A DNA stretch of 64,000 bases from assembly GCF_023168405.1 (NCBI RefSeq), contig NZ_AP025285.1, forward strand, positions 1,920,001 to 1,984,000, read 5' to 3'. The DNA is from Leptogranulimonas caecicola. Lineage in GTDB: Bacteria; Actinomycetota; Coriobacteriia; Coriobacteriales; Atopobiaceae. A program made the translations under genes and the position numbers. The notes under the pieces are model-generated. The model saw nothing but the letters and a program-made list of their open reading frames with translations. It was not told the origin of the DNA and did no database searches. Positions 43,905-52,800 of the stretch are shown here, piece after piece (position 1 is the stretch's first letter; each line of letters begins with the position of its first letter).

Positions 43905-44052
43905 TGATGCGTCCTCTCTCAAACTCATCCCCTGCAGTCATGCTCTTTATTTTACAAAGCTCTCAGGTTTTAAAAAGCACGCAGCCCAGATGCCCGGCTT
44001 TTTAACGATTCATGCGCCTATGATGTATCCTGACCTCACGAGAGGAGCATCC

Positions 44053-44952
44053 ATGGCCACACAGCACCACCTCAGCGACTACACATTGGAGCCCCTCCCC
44101 CGTCGCCCTATCTTGAGCGCCGGCATTGGCTTTTGCGCTCTGGTGATTCTGAGTCTCATTATCCTCGTCACAGCCCTTGTCTCCCCGCTCCATGAAGTCT
44201 CTGAACCCTGGGTGGCCTGCGCCTCCATGTGCCTGGCCTATTGCATCCCCTGCACCGCAGTGCTTGTCATCGTGATCATGCGCAACATCACCCTGAGCCG
44301 CAAAGTGCGCTACACCCTCGCCGTCATCTCCACCGCGGGCATCATCTTCTTTTTGACCTTCCCCCTCTTGGGCATCATCTCGCTTCCCACCAGCGACAAC
44401 ACCGCTGTACTCCAAACGGCTGCCACCGACATCGCCCAGCGCAGCGATTGGATCATCGTCGTCCTGGGCAGCCTCTTGGGCCTTAGCCTGCCAGTTTCTG
44501 CTTCTGCCAAAGCCGAGAAACCCGACCCCACCCCTCGCCGCACCCACTGGCTTTGGGGTCTAGGGCTTACCGGATGGATAGGAGCCTCAATCCAGTTGGC
44601 CTTTGCCATCATCAATGCAGACTCCCATACCTTGGTTATGGGGCCTGTCATCACCTTGGTCTCCCAGTCCGTGGCCTCGCCTTTGATGATCTTCAGCATA
44701 GCTGCCATCGTGAGTACCTTGGCTTGGGGCTACACCAGCTTTAACTCTCCCCGCTATCTCCCCTACGTGCTGCTTTACGGAGCTTTGGTCTTCTTTGTTG
44801 GCGGCCTAGTGGTGACTTTTGGCGAGATCCTATCGCTCTATAACCTGCCCACACTCACCTTCTCCAGCTTTCGCATCTCAAGCATCCAGGTGCTCTACAA
44901 CGCCATCTTGGGCATTGTCGCCGGCGTGGGGCTAGGGACTATTAATAAATAG
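44053..44952 (+). CDS. Multi-span membrane protein of unknown function
   Basis: A 299-residue protein with about eight hydrophobic helices, starting at ATG 44053 after GAGAGGAG. A short polar head (TQHHLSDYTLEPLPRRP) precedes GIGFCALVILSLIILVTALV, and a basic loop (KAEKPDPTPRRTHW) sits mid-protein. No transporter or enzyme motif is recognisable. The loop AEKP is encoded by GCCGAGAAACCC, the core of the dispersed 13-mer (44512-44523). Confidence 0.65.
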   Translation: MATQHHLSDYTLEPLPRRPILSAGIGFCALVILSLIILVTALVSPLHEVSEPWVACASMCLAYCIPCTAVLVIVIMRNITLSRKVRYTLAVISTAGIIFFLTFPLLGIISLPTSDNTAVLQTAATDIAQRSDWIIVVLGSLLGLSLPVSASAKAEKPDPTPRRTHWLWGLGLTGWIGASIQLAFAIINADSHTLVMGPVITLVSQSVASPLMIFSIAAIVSTLAWGYTSFNSPRYLPYVLLYGALVFFVGGLVVTFGEILSLYNLPTLTFSSFRISSIQVLYNAILGIVAGVGLGTINK

Positions 44953-45075
44953 TCGCTCAGGATATCGCAGCCGCTCTACTAAGGACATCGCAGCCGCTAT
45001 AGTTACCGCAGCCTCCCTCAGACAATCTACTTCAGTTGTTACAGAAATCATCAGCTTGTAGTTGCTGCCGGCCTA

Positions 45076-45630
45076 CTAGCCCTCTGAAGGTGCAGGCAAA
45101 AGCCCCTTGAAGCCAAATATGCGCTGCATAAGCGACGCCGATTTAAGCCTGCCCACCAAGGCTGCTGCATTATTTGCACGCACCAAGGCATCGCGCAGAG
45201 CCTCCGAAGCCTCGCGGGAGGTCTCCCTCTCCTTGTCCAGCGTTGCCTGCTGAGACTCCAACAAGGCCGTGAGCTGGGCTATTTGAGCGTCTTTGACATC
45301 CAATTGCTCTTTGAGGGCGACGATCTGCGCCTCATAGGACTTTTTGGACTCCTCAATCCAAGAGCGATAGATAGCCGCTGTGGCCTCTAGCTGCGCATGA
45401 GCCTGTTCTTCTTGTGCCTTGACCTCTACCTCCGCTGGAGTGGGTTGGGGCTCCGCACGTTTGAGCAGCGTGTCTGCGATGAGAGAGGCAGCGTAATCAT
45501 CGATATCCAGCATGCCGCGCTCGCCCTTTTTAACCACGTGCTCGCCACGAAGCCCCAGGCTATCGATGGTGCGGATCACTGTCATCTTTGAGACATTGCA
45601 ACGCTCTGCGAGCTCTTTAAGGGTGGCCAT
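45076..45630 (-). CDS. HTH-coiled-coil protein (DUF536-like)
   Basis: A 184-residue protein. MATLKELAERCNVSKMTVIRTIDSLGL is a helix-turn-helix of a kind seen in plasmid partition or replication accessory proteins. Residues ~65-160 are a predicted coiled coil (EEQAHAQLEATAAIYRSWIE, VALKEQLDVKDAQIAQLTAL). A short aromatic end, SLMQRIFGFKG, recalls the WxxLF-type tails of DUF536 proteins from plasmids. The start has AGGAG nine bases upstream. The 680 bases upstream contain operator-like palindromes and repeated GTTACGC, which could be its sites. No replication gene accompanies it. Confidence 0.6.
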   Translation of the reverse strand: MATLKELAERCNVSKMTVIRTIDSLGLRGEHVVKKGERGMLDIDDYAASLIADTLLKRAEPQPTPAEVEVKAQEEQAHAQLEATAAIYRSWIEESKKSYEAQIVALKEQLDVKDAQIAQLTALLESQQATLDKERETSREASEALRDALVRANNAAALVGRLKSASLMQRIFGFKGLLPAPSEG

Positions 45631-45660
45631 GAACTACTCCTGCCGGCACGAAGGTATCAG

Positions 45661-45923
45661 GTTATTGTAACACTGGGCACCCGGGTTCATATCCTTGATG
45701 ATAATATGTGTTACGCGCGCATATCATGGGCAAGAGCGACGATTCGACTGTGGCAGTGAGCATGGCACGAGCGCGATGTCACTGAGGTCGATATGGTGAC
45801 CATATCAGATATAACTAGCTGCTGTTACGCGTATGTATGGTGCCCTGTCTGTCCTTGCTTACTGTCCTGGATGAGACGCTATGTACTTTTGTGGATGCGT
45901 AACAGGACGTTGTTGTGCGTAAC
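45661..45923. promoter_or_regulatory. Operator-like cluster upstream of the HTH gene
   Basis: GTTACGC occurs four times: forward at 45710-45716 and 45824-45830, reversed (GCGTAAC) at 45897-45903 and 45917-45923. Between them lies GATATGGTGACCATATC (45790-45806), a perfect palindrome about one central base. The region 45631-46309 has no gene; it also holds an inverted-repeat element at 46050 and the tRNA-Lys terminator. Confidence 0.5.
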
Positions 45924-46049
45924 GTGTTGCATATAAATTTGTAGTTGCAAGTGTGCCACAGACGTCACGGCCAGATCGTGGGGCATGGGATGCGGGCGTG
46001 CAGACTTGCGAGTCGGCAGCTGGTGGAGCCGCGAAGGATAGGTTCCGGT

Positions 46050-46116
46050 CCCCTCGAGATTTATGCTACATTAGCTTCATCATAAAATGTAGCTATTGTA
46101 GCTTATTTTTAGAGGG
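46050..46116. mobile_element. Short inverted-repeat (MITE-like) element E
   Basis: The left end begins CCCCTCGAGATTTATGCTAC, and the right end on the other strand begins CCCTCTAAAAATAAGCTAC. The arms are imperfect inverted repeats of about 25 bases. The right half (AATGTAGCTATTGTAGCTTA, then TTTTTAGAGGG) closely matches element B. Confidence 0.5.
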
Positions 46117-46268
46117 AACGAGACTCTTGCCTATCTGAAGAGCCACCCAAACACAATCCTCTCCCCTGTGCGTTTTCATCCATACAGATTTGGCCCACAT
46201 ATTGACCCGCATTGCCGACCATTTGATGTTCTTTTCCGACCAATTTTCCGACCATTTGGTGTCCAAAA

Positions 46269-46300
46269 GAAAAAGGCCACCGGCGATAAGCCGATGACCT
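46269..46300 (-). terminator. Terminator after tRNA-Lys
   Basis: On the minus strand GGTCATCGGC-TTATC-GCCGGTGGCC followed by TTTTTCTTTT; two pairs are G-T. Confidence 0.85.
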
Positions 46301-46309
46301 GGTATTTCA

Positions 46310-46385
46310 TGGTGGGCCCTGTGGGGTTCGAACCCACGACCTTGGGATTAAAAGTCCCCTGCTCTACCAGCTGAGCTAAAGGCCC
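46310..46385 (-). tRNA. tRNA-Lys(TTT)
   Basis: A 76-base cloverleaf with encoded CCA. The anticodon arm GGGGA/TCCCA holds CTTTTAA, giving anticodon TTT. Confidence 0.97.
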
Positions 46386-46408
46386 AATGCACAAGCCAAT
46401 AGTTTACC

Positions 46409-47683
46409 TCACTCCCAGGCCCATTGACCATGCACAAACACAGGTATTTCTTCCCCTTGAGCAGTGATGCCCCAAATATCGAGGTCATCGGTGCCAATCA
46501 TGAAGTCCACGTGCTGGGCGCTCTGATTTACACCAGCAGCAGAAAGCTCGTCGGCGGTCATGTCAAAGCCGCCCTCGTAGCACTCGGGAAAGCCCATGCC
46601 CAGCGCTAGGTGGCAGGAAGCGTTCTCGTCGTAGAGCGTGTTGTAGAAGAGCAACCCGCTCTCGCGGATCGGAGTGTTCTTGGAGATCAGCGCACACTCT
46701 CCCAGGTAGCGAGCGCCCTTATCGGTAGAAAGAATTGACTCGAGGACCTCAGCGCCTTCGGCAGCGCCAAAGTCTTTCACCTGGCCGTCCTCGAAGCGCA
46801 GCCAGAAATCTCGTACCACGCTGCCGTTGTGCACCAGCGGCAAAGCAGAATGGACGACGCCCTGAGTGCCTAGGCGGTCGGGGGTGGTGAAGACCTCCTC
46901 GGTGGGGATGTTGGGAAAGAACCGCACGCCATCCTGAGTTGCAGCCGAGCCGCCATCCCAGAGGCCCTGAGTGCTGAGGCGTACGGTGAGGTCGGTGCCG
47001 TTGGAAGCCTTGTAGCGCAAGCCGCTGAAGCGATGGCGGTTCATGGCCTTCTTGTTCTTCTCCAGCATGGCGTTGTGGGTTTCCCAAGCGCTCTTGGGGT
47101 CGTCGGTGACGCGGGCGACATCGAGGACGGCTTCCCAAAGGGCCAGCAGAGCCTCGCGGCCAGGCAGGTCGCTGAAGACCTTTTGGGCCCACTTTTGCGT
47201 GGGCACGCCGCCGATGCACCAGGCATTCTCACCAAAGTCCAAGCCGTGGCGCCAGCGGGTGCACTGGGTGTTCACTGCGCGAGACCAAGCAGCAACCTTG
47301 GAGTGATCGATTCCCATCAAACCGTCGGGATCGTCGCCGTCGAGCCAGAGGAAGCCGGCGCCTTCAGCGGCCAAGTCATCGCGCTGGGCGCGCATCCAGT
47401 TGGGCACGGTGTCAAACCATTGGGGAGAGACGTTCTCATAGTTTAGGCGGCTTAGGGCATCGTCGGTCCAGATGCAGGTCACATGGCCGGCGCCGGCCTC
47501 ATAGCCCGCAGCGGCTACCATCCGCACGAACTCATAGGCCTCCACAGGAGCGGTGACCACCAGCTCTTGGCCGGGCTGCACATTGATGCCCGTGCATACC
47601 AGAAGCTGCGCATAGCGCTCCATGCGCGGCCTGAGCGCATCAAGGCGCAGGCGAAACTCTTCTTCAGAAAGATCTCGAGCCAT
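46409..47683 (-). CDS. M29-family aminopeptidase
   Basis: A 424-residue cytoplasmic metalloaminopeptidase (AmpS/PepS group) that trims N-terminal residues from peptides. Diagnostic pieces are FPNIPTEEVFTTPDRLGTQG, YLGECALISKNTPI, LLFYNTLYDENASCHLALG and SAQHVDFMIGTDDLDIWGI, which together hold the glutamate, histidine and aspartate ligands of the two metal ions. AAGGAGG precedes the ATG. It stands alone between tRNA-Lys and an unknown gene. Confidence 0.92.
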   Translation of the reverse strand: MARDLSEEEFRLRLDALRPRMERYAQLLVCTGINVQPGQELVVTAPVEAYEFVRMVAAAGYEAGAGHVTCIWTDDALSRLNYENVSPQWFDTVPNWMRAQRDDLAAEGAGFLWLDGDDPDGLMGIDHSKVAAWSRAVNTQCTRWRHGLDFGENAWCIGGVPTQKWAQKVFSDLPGREALLALWEAVLDVARVTDDPKSAWETHNAMLEKNKKAMNRHRFSGLRYKASNGTDLTVRLSTQGLWDGGSAATQDGVRFFPNIPTEEVFTTPDRLGTQGVVHSALPLVHNGSVVRDFWLRFEDGQVKDFGAAEGAEVLESILSTDKGARYLGECALISKNTPIRESGLLFYNTLYDENASCHLALGMGFPECYEGGFDMTADELSAAGVNQSAQHVDFMIGTDDLDIWGITAQGEEIPVFVHGQWAWE

Positions 47684-47809
47684 AGTAAAGCTTCCTCCTT
47701 CTTTCTAGGGACGCATCTGCCGCGCCACCCACTCCCAGCTTACAAGCGGCCCTCGCCAAGAGCCACGCCGCTCGCCTAAGCTCAGGAGAAATCACCATCG
47801 AATTAAGGC

Positions 47810-47822
47810 TGCCGAGAAACCC
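47810..47822 (+). repeat. Exact copy of the dispersed 13-mer TGCCGAGAAACCC
   Basis: Lies beyond the 3' end of the 47891-48400 gene on the opposite strand. A CTGCAGC/GCTGCAG hairpin (47836-47858) lies between. Confidence 0.9.
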
Positions 47823-47890
47823 TTGCCCTCGCCACCTGCAGCCATGGTCGAGCTGCAGCCCATCTGTCCCAACGGTTAAGGCAACCGGTG

Positions 47891-48400
47891 CTAGCAGCGG
47901 AACAGGGTCTCATCGGTAGCAGAGGTATCGTCCCCTAAACAAAAGTCGATGAGTCGCACACAGTAGGGGGCTAGGGTCGAGGCCTTGGTGGCAGCCAGGC
48001 GAGGCAAAAAGAGCGTCTTTCGCCAGAAGTTGGTGTTGCGGCCCATGAGGGCTGCGGCAGCATAAAAGCTGCGCATCTCGCGGAAAGAGACGCCGCGCTG
48101 GGCGTACCACTCGTCAGCGTTGCGCACGCCGTACTCCTGGAGGAACTCCTTGGTGTCGCCGCGGGAGGCCACCGGGCACGCAGGGATCATGTAGCCCTCG
48201 TGACGGGCTACGTCCCAAATGAGCTGGTCGGCCGCAGGGTAGAACCACATCTCATCGAACAGCGCTTCTTTGAGCAACGACAGCAATGCCTCGGGAGTGA
48301 TCCGGGGATCCAGGGTAAAAGTGCCGTCTTCCTGACGGTTCTCCATCAGGAGGGCGCGGATGGCCTCGGCCAGATCGCGGTTTACACGCTCTTCGCTCAC
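47891..48400 (-). CDS. Hypothetical cytoplasmic protein
   Basis: A 169-residue protein I do not recognise. It starts at a GTG at 48400 with GGAGG six bases upstream. The sequence is mostly helical-looking and rich in aromatic residues (EALFDEMWFYPAADQLIWDVA, VRNADEWYAQRGVSFREMRSFYAAAALMG). No signal peptide, membrane span or known motif is visible. Base and codon use match the backbone, so it is probably a long-resident gene. Confidence 0.6.
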   Translation of the reverse strand: MSEERVNRDLAEAIRALLMENRQEDGTFTLDPRITPEALLSLLKEALFDEMWFYPAADQLIWDVARHEGYMIPACPVASRGDTKEFLQEYGVRNADEWYAQRGVSFREMRSFYAAAALMGRNTNFWRKTLFLPRLAATKASTLAPYCVRLIDFCLGDDTSATDETLFRC

Positions 48401-48678
48401 AGATGACCTCCATTATTTACGACATCACCCGCAATTCACCCGCACATCTTACCCAATTTTGTTTGCCTAAACAGCCCTACAACTCTTTCACAATTTGGGG
48501 TAACAGGGCGACAGACCTCTGCCCCTAGATGCCTAACGCGAGATTCCCGTTCCATGTGCGCCTGTTTTCAAAAAACTTTGCTGGGCTCGCACCCCATGGG
48601 CCGAGAAACCCGCGGCATCCAAGCTCCGCCCTCTTGGGAAATCCCCGAAATGTGCGAGACCCACACGCTTTAAGCCGT

Positions 48679-48684
48679 TATAAT
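48679..48684 (+). promoter_or_regulatory. -10 element of tRNA-Gly
   Basis: TATAAT, 11 bases before the tRNA. No good -35 hexamer is visible at the right distance. Confidence 0.5.
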
Positions 48685-48695
48685 AGTGAGCCATT

Positions 48696-48770
48696 GCGGG
48701 TGTCGCCAAGTGGTAAGGCCCCAGCTTCCCAAGCTGGTATCCGCGGGTTCGAATCCCGTCACCCGCTCCA
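48696..48770 (+). tRNA. tRNA-Gly(CCC)
   Basis: A 75-base cloverleaf with acceptor GCGGGTG/CACCCGC and encoded CCA. The anticodon arm CCAGC/GCTGG holds TTCCCAA, giving anticodon CCC. Confidence 0.97.
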
Positions 48771-48782
48771 GCGCATTGCATG

Positions 48783-48818
48783 GGCGCCGCAGCCAGATTT
48801 GCTGCGGCGCCTTTTTTG
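48783..48818 (+). terminator. Terminator after tRNA-Gly
   Basis: GGCGCCGCAGC pairs perfectly with GCTGCGGCGCC over 11 bases and is followed by TTTTTT. Confidence 0.95.
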
Positions 48819-48838
48819 CGTCCTATGACGCCCTAAGG

Positions 48839-49610
48839 CTAAAAGAGCTCGTAATGCGCGAGGATATACTCATCAAAAAACGGCAGGAGCAGCCGTACGT
48901 GACCATACTCTTCACCTGAGATGACGCCTTTACGTATGAGGCGTTGCCGATAGGGATTGAACTCATTGGTGCTCATCCCTAAGATCTCACGCACCTCGGC
49001 AATTCGACCAGACTTCACCTGGGCGATGCCATAAAGCACGGTCTTGTCTTTGCGAGACAGCTCGGACCACACCTTGTCGTAGGCATATTCATCAAGGTAT
49101 TGACGTGCAAGCTGCCGGCTCTTTTGTGTGTCGCCCTTATTTTCCCAGGTAAAGTAGCCAAGCACCTGGAATGCAAAGGAATAGCCTTTGGTGAGTCTCG
49201 CCAAATCCATGCTCTCTTGCCCACTCAATCCAAGGACCGCTCGATAATCCTCTGCAATGGTTCCGATATTCAACGGCCCTAGGTGAATCTTGGGAGCGCG
49301 ATAAAGGAAGGTGAGACTCTTCTCGTTTTGAAGCGCACTTATATTCTCAAACAGCCCTGTCATCAGAAGATACACGGGTAGATCTTGGCGCAGAAAGATC
49401 TGGAATGCAGCGGCAAAGGCCCTCATCTGAGGGGTATTGGTAACCTCGTCAATGCTGATGAGCAGACGCTTCCCTCTTTTTTTGAGGCTAATCAGCATCT
49501 TTTGAAGGGCAGTTTCAATCTCAGTAATCGGAGCTGCACCCTTGACTTCAAGCCCAAACCCAAAAAACGAGAGATTGATTTCGGCTGACTGAAAGAGGCG
49601 TGCGAGTTCA
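48839..49610 (-). pseudogene. 5'-truncated ATPase, relative of the gene at 9789
   Basis: The frame stays open from about 49612 but has no start until ATG 49498. The residues before it (ELARLFQSAEINLSFFGFG) are clearly family sequence. Walker B is present (KRLLISIDEV), as are LLMTGLFENISAL, GYSFAFQVLGYFTW and a winged-helix-like end, but the Walker A half is absent. Nothing like it is found in the other frames just upstream. From ATG 49498 a 219-residue protein could still be made, without ATP-binding ability. The loss looks like a deletion, since the sequence right upstream is a short-repeat array at 49615-49662. Confidence 0.8.
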
Positions 49611-49614
49611 TTTT

Positions 49615-49662
49615 TTTACTGGTCTTTACTGGTTTCATATAAATTTACTGGTCTTTACTGGT
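49615..49662. repeat. Two 19-bp direct repeats, each a doubled TTTACTGGT
   Basis: TTTACTGGTCTTTACTGGT is present at 49615-49633 and 49644-49662, giving four copies of TTTACTGGT. It abuts the broken end of the ATPase pseudogene, in the position where its operator or promoter would lie. Confidence 0.9.
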
Positions 49663-49778
49663 CTGGTCAAACCTCTTGCCACTTACCCTGCTTGCTCGCC
49701 CATCTCACTCCCTGCATGGTTGCTCGCAAGGCTTGTGAGCAAGGCTTGCCGCTCATTGCCAACCGCCAAAGCTCGCGC

Positions 49779-49820
49779 TGCCGAGAAACCCCGCCTCCTC
49801 CACCAGGAAGAGACGGGGTT
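49779..49820 (-). terminator. Terminator of the 2,080-residue surface protein, including a 13-mer copy
   Basis: On the minus strand a 15-bp stem (AACCCCGTCTCTTCC with GGAGGAGGCGGGGTT, two G-T pairs) closes on a TGGT loop and runs into TTCTCGGCA. The 3' arm and tail are the reverse complement of TGCCGAGAAACCC (49779-49791). Thus one copy of the dispersed motif is part of a terminator. Confidence 0.75.
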
Positions 49821-49898
49821 CTGGGGTGGGCGTGCGAAGCGCCCGCACAGCAGCTCGCAGGAGTGCTTCAGCCAATGGCAGCTGACGGGCGCAGTGGC

Positions 49899-52800
49899 TT
49901 AGCTGCGGCGACGCCACACCACCGCACCGGTGGCGGCCAACGCTGCGGCAGCCAACAGGCCTGCAGCCGGCGCCAGCCAAGTGAGGCCCTCGTCGCCGGT
50001 GCGCGGGATGACGCGCAGGCTGCCAGTGCCGTCAGCAGTGCCGTCGGCGTTGGCCGGCTCATTGCCTGTGCCGTCGCTCAGCGGAGGCGCCACAGGATCG
50101 GTGCGATCGTCGGGGTAAGCAGCAGGCGTGGGATCCAACAGGATGGAGCCTTCAAAGTCCTCAGAGGACGCCGGGGTACCGGGGTCAGGGCGTTTCTCGG
50201 TAGAGAAGATGGTGTCTGTGGTGGAATCGGAGGGTTTGACGTAGGAAGCGACGGCGTGGTTGCCAATGTCTTTGCCCTCGGCGTCGGCCATGACGGCGGC
50301 CTCGAAGGTGAGCTGCAGCGACTGGCCGCCCTTGAGCATGCCGCCAAAGACCGAGATCTTGTGGGTCTCGGCGTTGTAAGCGCTGTCAGGGACGGGCACC
50401 TGGGCGCCGTCGGGCAGCTGAAGCCTCATTGAACCAGAGACCACGGCGAGGCCAGCAGGCAGGTCGTCGGCCACTACGACGTCGTACATGCAGCAGGTCT
50501 CGGCGCCGATGTTGGCCACGGCAATGGTGTAGCCCAGGATGTCGTTCACGTGCACCTTGCCGTCCTCATGGGCGGTGAGGTTGTGGGAGACCTTGGTGAC
50601 CTGGGCGTCCCCCTCCTCGGGATCTGCGGGAGCCACGGGGCCGGAGGTGCCTCCGGTTGGATCTGAGGCCGGGGCCTCGGTCTTGAAGAGCTTGTAACCC
50701 AAGGTTAGAGCGCCGATGAGCGGCGCGGCGCCACCCGGAGTATCACCGGGGCGCTCGTAGTCCACGCTGAAGACGTAGTCGGCGGGGTCGGCGATGCTCA
50801 CCTGGTCCTTGGGGCCAATGGGAGTGCGGTTGCCCTCAGCGTCGACTCGCTCCAGCTTCCACTGCTGGGCAGTCACGCCGGCAGGGAGCTTGAGGCCGCG
50901 AGAGGCGGCCAGGTCCATGGCGCGGGCCAAAAGCTCGGCGCCGGTGATTGTGCCTTCGCGCACGGGCTCGGACACCTTGGTGTTGGCCTTGAAGCTGCCG
51001 GGCGTGGGCTTGTCTTCTGTGGGCTGCTCCTCCTCAGGGACGGTCTCGTCCCACACGATATGGTGGAGCGTGGCCTTGACGGTGGTGCCGTCGGCAGCTT
51101 TGAAGGTGGTGGTGAGGTGGCTCTTGCCCACCTGGGTGAGATCGGCGGCTTCGTGGCCAGTGGCCTGCGTGACAGCTTGACCCGCAGGCACTGCTACGGG
51201 ATGCTCGGCATCAAGGTTCATCTCGTCAGGATCGGCCGACAGGTCATAGCCATCATCCAGCGCATGAGCCCTCAGGTGATCCAGCAGCTCGGCGCGGGTC
51301 ACATAGGTAGGCGCCAGGTCATTGTCGCCATCGCCGCCAGCGGGCGTAGGATCTGCAGGCTCGCCGGTGTCGCCTGTGCCCTCGCCTTCGGGAGCCGCCT
51401 GCTTGAGAGCATCCACGCGGCGCACGTACTCGGTGTACTCCAGCTCGACGGTGGCCGGCTCCTCGTCCTGACGCTCGTCCAGCGTGGGGTCTGCCGGCGG
51501 GTTCTGCGGGTCGTCGCCGTAGGGGCCAGGCACAGGATCGGGGATCACCACGGTGATGGGCGCGGGATTGGGATCCGGGGTGGGATCATCCGGGTCCACA
51601 GGTGGGTTGTCAGGGTCATCCGGGTCATCGGGACCCACCGGATCGCGGGGGTCTTGGATGGTGTCGGAGGGCTTGGTGCCAAAGAGCCTTCCTACGTTGC
51701 GCAGGCTTTGGGGCGCGTTGTAGCTTAGGCGCTCGGGCGTGACGACAGCCTTGAAGGTCACCTGGGCGCTCTCGCCGCCGTAGAGGTGCCCTACGTTCAC
51801 ATAGAGCACCCGGCTGGAAGCGTTGTAGTCCACCGAGAAGTCTTCCTGGGTGAGGGTGACGTGTTTCTCGGCACCCTGGCGGCATACCACCTGGATGGAG
51901 CCAGGGATGTAGTCGATGCCCACCGGGAGCTCGTCTTTGATCACGGCGTTGTAGTAGATGGAGCCCAGCTTGTCGTTGGCGGCCGTGAGGGTGTAGGTAA
52001 GCTCGTCGCCTACCTGGACGATCTCGCGGTTAGCGCGATTGGCGGCGTTGGCGGTGGTGTTCTGCCAGGTCTTGGTGACAGAAAGCTCGCCTGCGGCGGG
52101 GTCGGGGTCTTCGGGGACGACCACCAGGTCATGGTCTCCGCCAGAGGAGCCCAGATCGCGCAGCACATAGAGGATCTTGGAGGTGACCTGAGTGCCATCG
52201 GACTGCGTCCAGGTAGCGGTCACCAGATAGGAAGCCGGCTTGTCCAGCGCGATGAACGGGTCTGCCCCGGAGAAGCCCTGCTCGTGCCAGGTCAGGCCGT
52301 CAAAGCGCTCCACCTTGAGGACCGGCGTGCCTTCGGGCGTGATGCCCGCTGCCTCTACCAGCTCTTGGGCCTGAGCCGTAAGCTCGTCGGTGCCGAGAAG
52401 CTCCCCCTCCTTGGTTGCCAGATACTTGGTGGCATCGGCCTCGGTGGAGCTTGTGCCATCAGGCAAAGTGGCCGGGAGCTCGGTGAGGGGGTCGGCGAAG
52501 GCCGCGGCAGCCGGAAGCTCCGGAGTGCCCACGGGCTTGCCGTTGACATTGTCGAAGCGGGTGTCCCAGGGGAAGTTCGCGTCGTGGGAGAAGTCGATGC
52601 CGTAGGTGCCCCAGGTGGACGAGGTGGAGCGCAAATTGGTGAGCGTGCCGTGCTCGGGCAGGATCACGTCGTTGTGTACCGTGGCTTCCAGCTCGAAGCG
52701 CACCCCCTGAGATCCATAGAGCGCAGGCAGGTTCTTCACCTGGATGGTCTGACCACCCAAAGGATTGCGGGTCACGGTGTAGTCGGTGCCTTGCGTGAGG

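Noticed and set aside
49692-49880. Missing N-terminal half of the truncated ATPase in another frame
   Set aside because: Reading all minus-strand frames upstream shows no Walker A motif, so the part is deleted rather than frameshifted.
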